A stretch of DNA of 47,484 nt from Roseomonas sp. E05 (GCF_030063475.1 NZ_JASIRT010000037.1:1-47484), one strand, 5' to 3'; numbered from the stretch's first letter, positions 33,620-41,644 are shown. Numbers and translations: made by a program. Notes: generated from the sequence alone by a model not told the origin.

Positions 33620-34782
33620 CCCGCCGCGCCGTCGTCCTCCGTCCCGCCGCTCCCGGCCGCCCGGGCGAGCCCCGCCCGCGCCGTCCGGAGCGCCGCGTCC
33701 ACGGCCTGCATCGCCGCCGCCAGGTCGCTGTAGTCGAAGGCCGGCCGCGCGAGCGGAGCGGCGGGCGGCAGGGGCGGCACTGTCTCCGCCGCGGGTAGCG
33801 CCTCGCTCTCGGGCGGCAGCGCGCGGGGCCGCCCTCGCCCCCGCCCGGGCACCGGCCGGCGCGGCGGCGCGGCGGCCTCGCGCAGCGGCGCCAGGCCGGC
33901 GAGGCCGAACAGGCGGCGGCTCTGGCGGTGCGTCACCTCCACCGCCACCCCGTGGCGGACGAGGTCGTCGAGGATCGCACAGGCTGCCTTCACCGACAGG
34001 TCCAGCGCGGCGGCCAGCGTGGTGGCCGAGACCAGCGGGACGGCGGCGAGCAGGTCGACCGCCGCGGGCATGCGCGAGGTCTTGCGCCGCCCGGCGGCCA
34101 CCGCCGCCCGCGCCGCACGCCAGCGCCGCTCCATCTCGACGAGCAGGTCCAGCGCCGTCCCCGCTTCGGCGGCAATCGCCCGCAGGAAGACCGGGATCCA
34201 GCGGGACGGCTCCCAGGGCTGGCCAGCCCCGAGCGCCGCGGCCCCGGTGAGCGGCAGGGGCGCGCGCAGCAGGCCCGCCGCTTCCCAGCGCCGCACCAGT
34301 GCGGCGCGCAATGGCGGGCGCGCCCCGCCGAGTTCGATCCAGCGCCAGGCGCCCCAGGCGGCGTCCAGCAGCGGGACGCCGGTGGGCCGCTCCCTGTCCA
34401 GCGCGGCCAGCGCCGCCCGCACCGCGCCCTCCGCCGAGACGCCGGGTGCGGCGAGCCAGCCGTGGTAGTCGAGGGCGAGGCGCGCGGCGTCGTGCAGCGC
34501 GCCGGCGTCGATCGCTCGCGTGCTGTCCCGCATCGCTCGCAGCGGCAGGCCCTCCAGCACGGCGGCGAGCTGCCAGGGATCGATCAGGGCCCCGTCCGCC
34601 GCGGCCTGGCGCCGCGCCGCCTCGAGGCGCGCGCGATGCAGCAGCGCCTCCCGCAGCGGATGGAGGGGGGCGATCGCGTCGAGGCGCGCGACTGCCGCGC
34701 TGGCCGTGGCGAGCGCCGCCAGCAGGGCGGGGTCGCCCAGCGGCGGCGGGCCGTCATGCCGTGTCCTCGCCAACAGGACCAT
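33616..34782 (-). CDS. RHE_PE00001 family plasmid protein
   Basis: 388 residues. Recognised by its order of motifs: LHPLREALLHRARLEAARRQ, GALIDPWQLAAVLEGLPLR, LLDAAWGAWRWIELGGARPPLRAAL, the winged-helix-like DLLAAVPLVSATTLAAALDLSVKAACAILDDLVRHGVAVEVTHR, RRLFGLAGLAPLREAAAPPRRPVPGRGRGRP and a C-terminal FDYSDLAAAMQAVDAAL. Found almost only on alphaproteobacterial plasmids and symbiotic replicons; its function is unknown, and the HTH suggests DNA binding. Intact here, although the ScpA-like gene it is coupled to is broken. The promoter lies in 34783-35051, shared with the divergent resolvase; no site is obvious there. Confidence 0.78.
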   Translation of the reverse strand: MVLLARTRHDGPPPLGDPALLAALATASAAVARLDAIAPLHPLREALLHRARLEAARRQAAADGALIDPWQLAAVLEGLPLRAMRDSTRAIDAGALHDAARLALDYHGWLAAPGVSAEGAVRAALAALDRERPTGVPLLDAAWGAWRWIELGGARPPLRAALVRRWEAAGLLRAPLPLTGAAALGAGQPWEPSRWIPVFLRAIAAEAGTALDLLVEMERRWRAARAAVAAGRRKTSRMPAAVDLLAAVPLVSATTLAAALDLSVKAACAILDDLVRHGVAVEVTHRQSRRLFGLAGLAPLREAAAPPRRPVPGRGRGRPRALPPESEALPAAETVPPLPPAAPLARPAFDYSDLAAAMQAVDAALRTARAGLARAAGSGGTEDDGAAG

Positions 34783-35051
34783 CGGCCCCCTCCCCCCGGT
34801 TGCGCCCGGAATTTACCCTAAACGGGCCTTGCCTTCAAAAGACGGCTTTTTAGCGCCGCCGTGCGGCCCACCCCTGCCCACCGGCTCCCGACCCGCCGCC
34901 GTCCCGCGCCATACCAGCCGATTGGCCGCCCCGGCGCGGGTTTCGTCGCTCTTGATGCGCCGGCAAAGGACCGGTTCGTCGCATCTTGTGCAACTTGACA
35001 GACCCGCCGCGCGGCGTTCCCTTCCAGGCCGCAGGCGAGGAGGATCGTCGG

Positions 35052-35948
35052 ATGGCGTGGGTGGGCTACGCGCGAGTGAGCACCGAGGAGCAGGCGACGG
35101 CGCGGCAGCGCGACGAGCTGCACGCCGCCGGCTGCCACACAGTGGCCGAGGAGCACGCCTCGGGCGGCGACCGCGACCGGCCGGTGCTCGCCCGCACCCT
35201 CGCCCAGCTCCGCCCCGGCGACACCCTGGTGGTGGTGTCCCTCGACCGGCTCGCCCGCTCGCTGTCGCACCTGCTGGCGGTGGTCGAAGGCCTGCAGGCC
35301 CGCGGCGTGCACTTCCGCAGCCTGCGCGATCCGGTCGATACCGCCAGCCCGCAGGGGCTGTTCACGCTGCAGGTGCTCGGCGCCGCCGCCCAGCTCGAGC
35401 GCGCGCTGATCCGCGAGCGCACCCGCAGCGGCATGCGCGCCGCCGTCGCCCGGGGCAGCCGGCCGGGCAATCCGGGCCTGCGGGCGGGCGATCCGGCGGC
35501 GCGGCAGAAGGCCTCCGCGGCGCGCCGGGCGTCCTACCTCGCCCGGCTGATCGCCGGCGCCGACGCCTGGCTGCCGGCGGTGCGGCGGCTGCGGCAGGAT
35601 GGCCGGCCCTGGGAGGATGTCGTCCGCTACCTCAACGCACGCCGCGCCGCGGGGGTGCCCGGCTGGACCGGCGAGCGGCTGGTCCGGGCGGTGCGGCGGC
35701 TGGTGGCGGAGGGGCTGGCCGAGCGGGAGCTGCTCGCCCCGGCCCGGCCGGCCCCGGCGCCCGACCGGCTGCTCGCCGTGGTGGCTGGCATTGTCCGCTC
35801 CGACCCGGGGGCGACGCTGCGCGCGATCGGCGCCCGGCTGGAGGCGATCCGAGAACGGACGCCCCGCGGCGGCACCACCTGGCGCCCGGGCTCGGTCGCG
35901 CATGTCCTCGCCCGCGCCCGGAAGGCCGGCCTGCTGCCGGCCCCGTAG
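35052..35948 (+). CDS. Serine resolvase/recombinase
   Basis: 298 residues from ATG 35052, after GAGGAGG. The resolvase domain is residues 1-140: GYARVSTEEQATARQRDELHAAGC (nucleophile Ser10), then TLVVVSLDRLARSLSHLL and FTLQVLGAAAQLERALIRERTRSGMRAAVARG. Residues 150-298 are an extended DNA-binding part (LPAVRRLRQDGRPWEDVVRYLNARR; GGTTWRPGSVAHVLARARKAGLLP), longer than a Tn3-type resolvase (about 185) and of the DUF3987/recombinase-lite type. Likely resolves plasmid dimers or a transposon cointegrate. The res site would be expected in 34783-35051, but I cannot define it. Confidence 0.85.
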   Translation: MAWVGYARVSTEEQATARQRDELHAAGCHTVAEEHASGGDRDRPVLARTLAQLRPGDTLVVVSLDRLARSLSHLLAVVEGLQARGVHFRSLRDPVDTASPQGLFTLQVLGAAAQLERALIRERTRSGMRAAVARGSRPGNPGLRAGDPAARQKASAARRASYLARLIAGADAWLPAVRRLRQDGRPWEDVVRYLNARRAAGVPGWTGERLVRAVRRLVAEGLAERELLAPARPAPAPDRLLAVVAGIVRSDPGATLRAIGARLEAIRERTPRGGTTWRPGSVAHVLARARKAGLLPAP

Positions 35949-36209
35949 ACCGATCCGCCGCCGTAACCAGCGGGCGGGTCACCTCGGAGCAGCCGCGCTC
36001 GGCGCGGCATCGCCGCCGGGCGGCCTCTCTCGGTGCGCGACCAGGCCACCGGCCCTCGGCGTACCTTCAGGCACGAAGTCCGCTTGATAGACGGAATCGG
36101 CGCGTCGCGGCTGCCCCCGAGGGCTGCCGGGGCAGCTAATAGCGGCGGCGAGATCGAACGAGCGGGCAGGCTCATGAATGCCTGGCGAGCCCCTGTGCAG
36201 CAATGTTGT

Positions 36210-36225
36210 TTGCAAACATGATTGC
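36210..36225. repeat. parS-like palindrome copy 1
   Basis: TTGCAAACATGATTGC, one mismatch (A for T) from the shared core TTGCAAACATGTTTGC. It also lies inside the dyad CAGCAAT...ATTGCTG. Confidence 0.65.
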
Positions 36226-36308
36226 TGTACCTCCCTCTGGAAGGCTGTATGGCTTTGCTCATTCCAGATAGCTGCCTGCCCGGCCCTTCAGTTCCAGTGC
36301 GGTATGTC

Positions 36309-36324
36309 TGCAAACATGTTTGCA
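36309..36324. repeat. parS-like palindrome copy 2 (perfect)
   Basis: TGCAAACATGTTTGCA, a perfect 16-bp palindrome, 99 bases after copy 1. Confidence 0.75.
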
Positions 36325-36636
36325 ATTCGCCTGTCTTTCCATCCTTCTGACTTACCTTCCTGCTCCGCTGCTTTCCGCATTACCTCCGCCTCGTAGGCGC
36401 GCGCACGGTGCCCGCGGGCAGAGAGGAACGCGGGCGTCGGTGCGGAGCACCGACATTTTTTGATCCCGCCTTCCCCTGCACCACCGGCGCTCCATTGCCG
36501 CACCCGGCACGCTGCCGCGCCGGAACCCGATCGCGGCAAGCGTTACACCACCCCCAGATCTGCGATCCACGGCCATGCTCCCGTGTGACCCCTACCCGAC
36601 CCGGACCTTTACAAAGCCACTGAAAATTTTGGGCGC

Positions 36637-37394
36637 ATGAGCCCCCCAGCTCCCGCCTTCGACGCCACAGCCGACCTCATCACCCGCGCAGCCCCGGGTG
36701 CTGGAGGTGGCAACCCCAGCGTCTGGGCAACCCGCCTCGTCGAGAACGGGCGCCAGGAGGCGCCTGGTCGCTCGAAGCGCGCAGGGAGCCGCTCGCTCCC
36801 GGCCGACTGGATGGAGGAGCTCTGGGCGGCGGCCAAGGGGCGCCGCTTCGTCCATTTGGATGCCCTTACCGTCCTCACGGTGAGCGGATGCCGTTTGTCG
36901 GAGATATGCGCCGAGGTCGCAGTCCGCCTCGCCGGACCGGATATCCTGGAGGTCGCAATCTCCGTGGCTAAGGTTCGGGGCGACCACGGTCAGCCCTGGC
37001 GACGCCTGCCCGTCGCCGTTGAGGGCGGTCCTGCCCGGCACCTGGCACGGCTTGCGGCCGCCGCTCCCAGGGGGGGGTCGTCCGGGTGCGGGCGCGCTGC
37101 AGAGCCCGGCGGCCCGGTTGATGGGCATCGGAGACGTCGCCGGTGACCGATGGAGGACAGCGGATCAGCTTCTACGATCTCAGGTACCAGCGGGCGGCGG
37201 ATCTCCGCAGCAGCGGCGCGGACTTTGAGACCTGCGCCAAGTGGCTCGGGGACACCGGGGCCTCGCAGCGCTACTACGGACGGCTTCCCCGGAGCGCGGG
37301 GACCCGCGGTGCCCGCACGCTTGAGGCTGACGCGCCCCGCTCGGTCCAGCGCAGCCCGAAGGCTCAGGACTTCGTGCCGGAGCCCGGTTGCTAA
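36637..37394 (+). pseudogene. Tyrosine recombinase-like gene, frameshifted
   Basis: The first frame (36637-37146) includes RRFVHLDALTVLTVSGCRLSEICAEVAVR, matching the first active-site Arg region (TGxRxSE) of tyrosine recombinases. The second (37143-37394) reads ISFYDLRYQRAADLRSSGADFETCAKWLGDTGASQRYYGR, resembling the HxLRHxxAtxl...LGHxsxxxTxxYxr end, with Arg and Tyr but Tyr-Asp in place of the usual His. A run of eight G (about 37070-37077) lies between and is the likely slip point. The total is only about 250 residues and the N-terminus is unrecognised. Probably inactive, or a plasmid-specific integrase-like protein made by frameshifting. Confidence 0.5.
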
Positions 37395-37421
37395 GGGCCG
37401 CAGATTTTTTGGGAGGGGCGA

Positions 37422-37433
37422 GGGGGGGGGGGG
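37422..37433. repeat. Homopolymer of 12 G
   Basis: A G12 run preceded by GATTTTTTGGGAGGGGCGA. Such runs slip in replication and in sequencing. It lies 17 bases before parS-like copy 3, in the parA upstream region. Confidence 0.9.
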
Positions 37434-37449
37434 CGTCTAGTTTCTTTCT

Positions 37450-37465
37450 TGCAAACATGTTTGCG
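37450..37465. repeat. parS-like palindrome copy 3, upstream of parA
   Basis: TGCAAACATGTTTGCG: perfect over 14 bases (GCAAACATGTTTGC). It lies 107 bases before the parA start, where a partition operator would be expected. Confidence 0.75.
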
Positions 37466-37556
37466 TGCAAGGAGCGCGGCATTCAGGCAAGAACGTTGAC
37501 AGTCCAGCCAGGAGGCAGCTAATCCCGCATGCCGGAAACATCATTGGAGCAACGGG

Positions 37557-38210
37557 TTGGCAACGGTTTCGTTCTGTTCCCAAAAGGGCGGCGTGTCGAA
37601 AAGTTCGCTGGCCCGTGCTCTTGCCGTTGAGGCGGCCCGCGGTGGCCTGACCGTTAAGATTGGCGACCTCGACGTGGGGCAGGGGACGACCGTGGATTGG
37701 CACCGGGACCGCCTTGCCGCCGGAATCGAACCGGCCGTTTCCGTGCAACTCCACAAGACCGCCAAGGAAGCTCTGCGCGCTTCGGACGGCGTCGACCTGC
37801 TCGTCCTCGACGGCCCCGCGCGGGCAGACAAGGAGACGGTCGAGATCGCCAAGGTCAGCGACTTGGTTGCGCTGCCAACCGGCGCGAGCCTTGACGACCT
37901 CCGACCCGCGGTGAGGACTGCGAACAGTCTCACAAAGGCGGGGATTCCGGCGGCCCGGCTGCTCTTCGTGCTGTCCCGGATTGGCACCGACGCCGAGGCC
38001 GATGCCGCCCGCGCATACATTAAGGAGGCGGGCTACCGGGTGGCGCCGGGCTACGTACCGGAGCGCCCCGCCTTCCGCGCCATCCAAAATGAGGGCAGGG
38101 CGATCACTGAGGTTCGGTATCCCCAGCTGAAGTCGGCCGCCGAGAGCGTCGTAGAGGCTCTCGTCGACGCCGCCGTGGGCGGCGAGGAGAGCGAAGAGGG
38201 GACCTCCTGA
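37557..38210 (+). CDS. parA: ParA-type partition ATPase
   Basis: 217 residues from TTG 37557, after GGAG with 7-base spacing. The deviant Walker A is SQKGGVSKSSLARALA, near the extreme N-terminus; Walker A' is KIGDLDVGQGTTVDWHRDR and Walker B LLVLDGPARADKE. There is no N-terminal HTH, so it is the small type Ib ParA. Such proteins move plasmids along the nucleoid using ATP and do not repress their own operon; the partner does. The next gene (1-base gap) encodes a ribbon-helix-helix protein, as expected in type Ib systems. The candidate centromere palindromes flank both genes. Confidence 0.88.
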   Translation: MATVSFCSQKGGVSKSSLARALAVEAARGGLTVKIGDLDVGQGTTVDWHRDRLAAGIEPAVSVQLHKTAKEALRASDGVDLLVLDGPARADKETVEIAKVSDLVALPTGASLDDLRPAVRTANSLTKAGIPAARLLFVLSRIGTDAEADAARAYIKEAGYRVAPGYVPERPAFRAIQNEGRAITEVRYPQLKSAAESVVEALVDAAVGGEESEEGTS

Positions 38211-38211
38211 C

Positions 38212-38772
38212 ATGGCCGTCGATCAGAACAAGCTGAAGGCGCTCGGCCGACGCCGCGGCCTTGGTGCGCCCCCGACCGATGGCAGCCCGGGTATCGAGGA
38301 GGAGGTTGCGCAGCCCGCCGAGACCCCAGCCGCGCCGGAGAAGCCGCCGCTCCCAAAGTTCCTCCGCGACCGCCGGGAAGGGGAGGTGGCTCCTCCGCCC
38401 CAGCCCCCTGCGGCTGACCCCATCCCGTCACCGGCCCCGGCAGCTGAGGCGCCGCAGCCCGCCGGGAAGGCAGGGGAGGGCGCGCGGGCTCCTGGCTGGC
38501 GCGCCGACGACATCCCGGATGCGGAGGATGACGAGGAAGGGGAAGCACCGTTGCCGCGACGCGCCACCGCCCCCGCACGGGGCAGGGCAGGGGTCCCGGC
38601 GCAGCCGCGGAGGGTGCCGCGTCCGGCCGACGAGCCTCGGGTCCCCTTCACCACCAGGATTGCGGTGAGCACAAAGGAGCGCCTCGAGGATGCGGCCTAC
38701 TCTCTACGAATGAAGCACCAGGACATCATCAACGACGCCATAGTTGCCTATCTGAAGAAGCTAGGGTTCTGA
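38212..38772 (+). CDS. Ribbon-helix-helix partition partner (ParB/ParG-like)
   Basis: 186 residues. The N-terminus is short and basic (NKLKALGRRRGLG). Residues 20-140 are a Pro/Ala/Glu-rich, probably disordered linker. The last 45 residues (VPFTTRIAVSTKERLEDAAYSLRMKHQDIINDAIVAYLKKLGF) form a ribbon-helix-helix: a beta strand (FTTRIAVS) then two helices. In ParG/ParR-type partners a flexible arm contacts ParA (often with an Arg finger) and the RHH binds the centromere. It begins 1 base after the parA stop. The likely targets are the 16-bp palindromes on both sides. The RHH is at the C-terminus, as in ParG, but the linker is unusually long. Confidence 0.72.
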   Translation: MAVDQNKLKALGRRRGLGAPPTDGSPGIEEEVAQPAETPAAPEKPPLPKFLRDRREGEVAPPPQPPAADPIPSPAPAAEAPQPAGKAGEGARAPGWRADDIPDAEDDEEGEAPLPRRATAPARGRAGVPAQPRRVPRPADEPRVPFTTRIAVSTKERLEDAAYSLRMKHQDIINDAIVAYLKKLGF

Positions 38773-38794
38773 CCTGCTTTGCTGCTGGATTGCT

Positions 38795-38810
38795 TGCAAA
38801 CATGTTTTCA
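38795..38810. repeat. parS-like palindrome copy 4
   Basis: TGCAAACATGTTTTCA, one mismatch from the perfect copy. It lies 22 bases after the partition partner stop and 128 bases before the DUF433 gene, so it could also control the latter. Confidence 0.65.
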
Positions 38811-38937
38811 GCGGTGGCCCTAAGTTTCCACGCGAGGATGGCTGCCAACATCCGATTGGCCTTGCGTTTCCTTGCGAGAAGCCGAGAGTGGTGGAGAATC
38901 GGATTCGAAACGGGAGGCGCCCTGAGGGCGTGAGGCG

Positions 38938-39666
38938 ATGGTGGCGGAGATGCAGCGGCCGAAGGTCTACGGGAGGGGTGCCTATCCGATCCGCGTCGCG
39001 GCTCGGCTGGCCCACCTCGACCCTCAGACGGCGCGCCGCTGGGTCGAGGGCTACGAGTACCCCTACCGCGGTGAGCGGCGCCAGTCCGCCCCCATCAGCT
39101 ACCTCGCCAAGGCGCGCTCGGCTGACGGCGGCCTGGTTCTCGACTTCGAGCAGCTCCTGACCCTGATGCTCGTCAAGGCATTTAAGGATCGCGGCCTCGG
39201 GCTGCCCACCATCAAGCGGGCGGCCGCCAAGGCGCAGGGGGTCTACGGGACGCCGAACCCCTTCGTAACGAAGCAGTTCCGCAGCGACGGGAACCACGTC
39301 TTCATCGACCTCGAGGCGAAGGGGCGCGAGCGGGAGCTGATCAACGTGCTCTCCGACCAGCGGGAGTTCCGCGAGGTCGTGGAACCGTCCCTCTTCCGCG
39401 ACGTCGTCTTCGTGGGCGACGAGGCGGGCGAGTGGTGGCCGCTCGGCCGCGACCACACGGTGGTGCTGGCCCCGGACCGGCAGTTCGGTGCCCCCATCAT
39501 CGCTGGGAAGGGGATCCGCACCGACATCCTCGCCCAGGCAGTAGCGGCCGAGGGCGGCGGGGATGCGGGCGTGAAGGTGGTCGCCGACTGGTACGAGCTA
39601 AGTCCCGCCCAGGTGCGGGATGCCGTCGAGTTCGAGGGGGCATGGCAGGCGAAGCAGGCAGCCTGA
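38938..39666 (+). CDS. DUF433-type antitoxin with HTH
   Basis: 242 residues. The N-terminal 50 residues include YPIRVAARLAHLDPQTARRWVEGY, a MerR-like helix-turn-helix. The middle (DFEQLLTLMLVKAFKDRGLGLPTIKRAAAKAQG) is helical. Residues 165-240 fit DUF433: FGAPIIAGKGIRTDILAQAVAAEGG...VKVVADWYELSPAQVRDAVEFEGAW. DUF433 proteins are antitoxins of PIN (VapC-like) toxins. The toxin gene overlaps its end by 25 bases. It is longer than a bare DUF433 antitoxin (about 75 residues), belonging to the long N-terminal HTH type. Placed between par and rep, it likely stabilises the plasmid. Confidence 0.78.
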   Translation: MVAEMQRPKVYGRGAYPIRVAARLAHLDPQTARRWVEGYEYPYRGERRQSAPISYLAKARSADGGLVLDFEQLLTLMLVKAFKDRGLGLPTIKRAAAKAQGVYGTPNPFVTKQFRSDGNHVFIDLEAKGRERELINVLSDQREFREVVEPSLFRDVVFVGDEAGEWWPLGRDHTVVLAPDRQFGAPIIAGKGIRTDILAQAVAAEGGGDAGVKVVADWYELSPAQVRDAVEFEGAWQAKQAA

Positions 39667-40160
39667 CCTTCGTCCTGGACCAGAACTTCGGCCCGCGGAC
39701 GCTGGATCTCCTCAAGATCGGCAGGATGCAGCCCCTCGGGCGCATCACGACCCTCACCGAACTCGGCTTCGCCGCGGACGCCCCGGACGAGGAGTGGATG
39801 CCGTTGCTGGGGGCGAGGGGGCGCTACGCCGTCATCACCCGCGATGGCGAGATCCTCCGGGCTTCGGTCCGCCTCGACGCTTGGCGCGCCTCCGGCCTCG
39901 TCCTGATGCTGCTAGACGGCCGCTGGGGGCAGCTCCCCATCCACGACCTGACACGGGCCCTGGTCTACTGGTGGCCGCTGATGGTGGAGCAGGCGACGGC
40001 TGCGCAGCCGGGCACCGCCTGGACCGTCCCCCACAAGGTGCCGATGCCTCCCAAGGCCATCCGGCTTGTCACGCCGCAGGTGCCAGGTCTGCGGGCTAAG
40101 GGCGCCGAGGTGGTCGACATCTCCAAGGCGAAGCCCCGACGGGACCGTTCGGGCGCCTGA
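39642..40160 (+). CDS. PIN-like (VapC45-type) toxin
   Basis: 172 residues from ATG 39642 inside the antitoxin end. LTFVLDQNFGPRTLDLL has the first acidic residue (Asp) of the PIN-like fold, then TLTELGFAADAPDEEWMPLLGARGRYAVITRDGEILRA (Asp in the ITRDGEI motif typical of VapC45/DUF5615). Expected to be an RNase that cuts tRNA or rRNA when the antitoxin is lost. The second half (HDLTRALVYWWPLMVEQA) is helical. It is co-transcribed with DUF433 and ends 38 bases before the first iteron. No damage visible. Confidence 0.78.
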   Translation: MAGEAGSLTFVLDQNFGPRTLDLLKIGRMQPLGRITTLTELGFAADAPDEEWMPLLGARGRYAVITRDGEILRASVRLDAWRASGLVLMLLDGRWGQLPIHDLTRALVYWWPLMVEQATAAQPGTAWTVPHKVPMPPKAIRLVTPQVPGLRAKGAEVVDISKAKPRRDRSGA

Positions 40161-40197
40161 CGCCCTCGCGCCGTAAGGAAAAGCGTGCCGGTTATCC

Positions 40198-40387
40198 TTG
40201 GACTCCTGCGGGGAGCGAGGGGAAGGCGTCATGGACGCCTGCGGGCTCCAGCGCACGAAATGCTAGCGGCCGTTTGAGGCGTCCGGGATTTTCCTTGAGC
40301 GCGGAAGCCACGGCTCGGCTTGCCGTTTTCTTTGGACTTCTGCGGGGCCGAGGAAAACGGCGCCGCTTATCCTTGGGCTCTTGCGGG
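40198..40387 (-). repeat. Iteron-like repeats downstream of repA
   Basis: Four copies of a 15-mer, all in the orientation whose reverse complement is CCCGCAGGAGTCCAA: 40198-40212 (TTGGACTCCTGCGGG), 40231-40245 (ATGGACGCCTGCGGG, degenerate), 40332-40346 (TTGGACTTCTGCGGG) and 40373-40387 (TTGGGCTCTTGCGGG). The last lies inside the repA 3' end. Two of them follow TTATCC. They match the upstream set at 41398-41644. Confidence 0.7.
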
Positions 40388-41341
40388 AGACCCGCCAGAA
40401 ACGAGGCGGGGAGCTACCGGTGGGCGGGACTGGCTCAGCACGAGGCCCGCGGGTGCCACCTCGATGTTTGCGTGCGGGTAGACCGCGGTCGCAATTTTCA
40501 GGCTGTCTATGAAGCGCTCCTTCCAGTGGTCGATGCGCTTGTAGGAAGCCCCGAACTGTCCGAACAGCGCCCGCCAGGACACCGAGATCGGCTTCCCTGA
40601 CGGCAGGACATGCAGCCGGTAGGCAAGCCAGCAGTAGATGTCGAGCGCCTGCGAGTTGTTTGAGATCGCCCGTATCGCAGACTCCTCCAGCGGCACCGGG
40701 TGCTTCCGGAGTTGCTCGAAGAAGGTCTCCGACAACCGAGCTGTTTCGACGAAGAGGGACCCTTGCCCTTCGGCCGAAGGCTCCTGCACGAACATCGCGG
40801 TGTCCACGATGTTCTGGTTGACCAGCCCGGCCCTGTCGCCCGCGGTGATGTGGAAGGTCATCCGGCACCTGGAAAGGCGCTCAGCCTGCTCCCGGACGTC
40901 CTTGAAGCTCTTGCCGCCGATAGGGATCCCGAGGCGCCCGAGCCACATGTGCAGACTTCTCCCGAGTTCGATGTCCCGGGAATTGGTCCGGAGTGCCTCG
41001 CTCTGCAGGAACAGCAGAATGAGCCGGGCTCGCGAGCCGTAAGGCGCGCCGACCCATTCCATGCCCCCGCCGGGGATGTTGCGGCGCCCAGGCTCGACGA
41101 TCAGCGTGACCCGGTCAGTCTCAATCTTCCAGGCGGCGTCGTCTGCGAGCTTCTTGTGGGGCAGGGCGGCTTGGCACCACCCGCTGTAGAGGAAACCGAC
41201 ACCGGCGTCCTCGTCGGCCATGTACTGGATGGCGGCTTCGATGGCGCGGCGGTCCCCGTCGGTCGGAGCCATTCTCAATGCCCCTTGTCGACCGTGCTCT
41301 TCGATGAGCCGGTGGACCGTCCCCATTGCGCCGTCCTCCAA
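40367..41341 (-). CDS. repA: Plasmid replication initiator RepA (RPA family)
   Basis: 324 residues. I recognise the alphaproteobacterial plasmid RepA by YGSRARLILLFLQSEALRTNSRDIELGRSLHMWLGRLGIPIGGKSFKDVREQAERLSRCRMTFH, followed by LSETFFEQLRKHPVPLEESAIRAISNNSQALDIYCWLAYRLHVL and WRALFGQFGASYKRIDHWKERFIDSLKIA. It has winged-helix modules that bind iterons and open the origin. Six iteron-like repeats, an AT-rich stretch and a DnaA box-like site lie just upstream, with four more repeats downstream. It starts at ATG 41341; the frame is intact, so this is likely the replicon's own initiator. Confidence 0.9.
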   Translation of the reverse strand: MEDGAMGTVHRLIEEHGRQGALRMAPTDGDRRAIEAAIQYMADEDAGVGFLYSGWCQAALPHKKLADDAAWKIETDRVTLIVEPGRRNIPGGGMEWVGAPYGSRARLILLFLQSEALRTNSRDIELGRSLHMWLGRLGIPIGGKSFKDVREQAERLSRCRMTFHITAGDRAGLVNQNIVDTAMFVQEPSAEGQGSLFVETARLSETFFEQLRKHPVPLEESAIRAISNNSQALDIYCWLAYRLHVLPSGKPISVSWRALFGQFGASYKRIDHWKERFIDSLKIATAVYPHANIEVAPAGLVLSQSRPPVAPRLVSGGSPARAQG

Positions 41342-41397
41342 TGCAGTTGCCCCAAATCACGCTTCGAACTTGCTCCAGCTGGGGCTGCCGCGTCCAC

Positions 41398-41644
41398 CTG
41401 GACTTCTGCGGGATGAGCTATTTGAGAAGTATTAGAACACTTTATTAGAAGTGGCCCGCAGGAACCCAGTGGATAACTCGGTAAGTCGTTGAAGCTGAGC
41501 TTCGGCCCTCCCGCATGAGTCCAGGGGATACCCGCAGGAGCCCAGGCTCGCCCTGTGCACGGCGGCTCATCCATCGGTTGTGCGGCAGGCGACTCGGATC
41601 CCACAGGAGTCCAGCCTCCCCTTGGTCGCCCCGCAGGAGTCCAG
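41398..41644 (+). repeat. Iterons and probable origin of replication upstream of repA
   Basis: Five direct 15-mers of the form CCCGCAGGAGTCCAG: 41455-41469, 41510-41524, 41531-41545, 41600-41614 and 41630-41644 (each 0-2 mismatches), and one inverted copy at 41398-41412. Between them are an AT-rich stretch (41416-41453) and AGTGGATAA (41468-41476), one base from a DnaA box. Iterons plus an AT-rich region plus a DnaA box beside repA define a typical oriV. The whole stretch 41342-41764 contains no gene. Confidence 0.78.

Larger units (their letters stand above)
35949..36636. other. Non-coding region with palindromes, upstream of the partition genes
   Basis: About 690 bases. No convincing coding frame. 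It is noticeably less GC-rich than its surroundings between 36190 and 36380. It holds two of the four copies of the TGCAAACATGTTTGCA palindrome and a longer dyad (CAGCAAT at 36198-36204 with ATTGCTG at 36221-36227) around the first. Candidate centromere or regulatory region. Confidence 0.5.

Noticed and set aside
40198-41644. Repeats considered as a CRISPR array
   Set aside because: Repeat unit is only 15 bases, spacing irregular (21-69 bases or more), orientation mixed, no cas genes; they flank repA, so iterons fit better.
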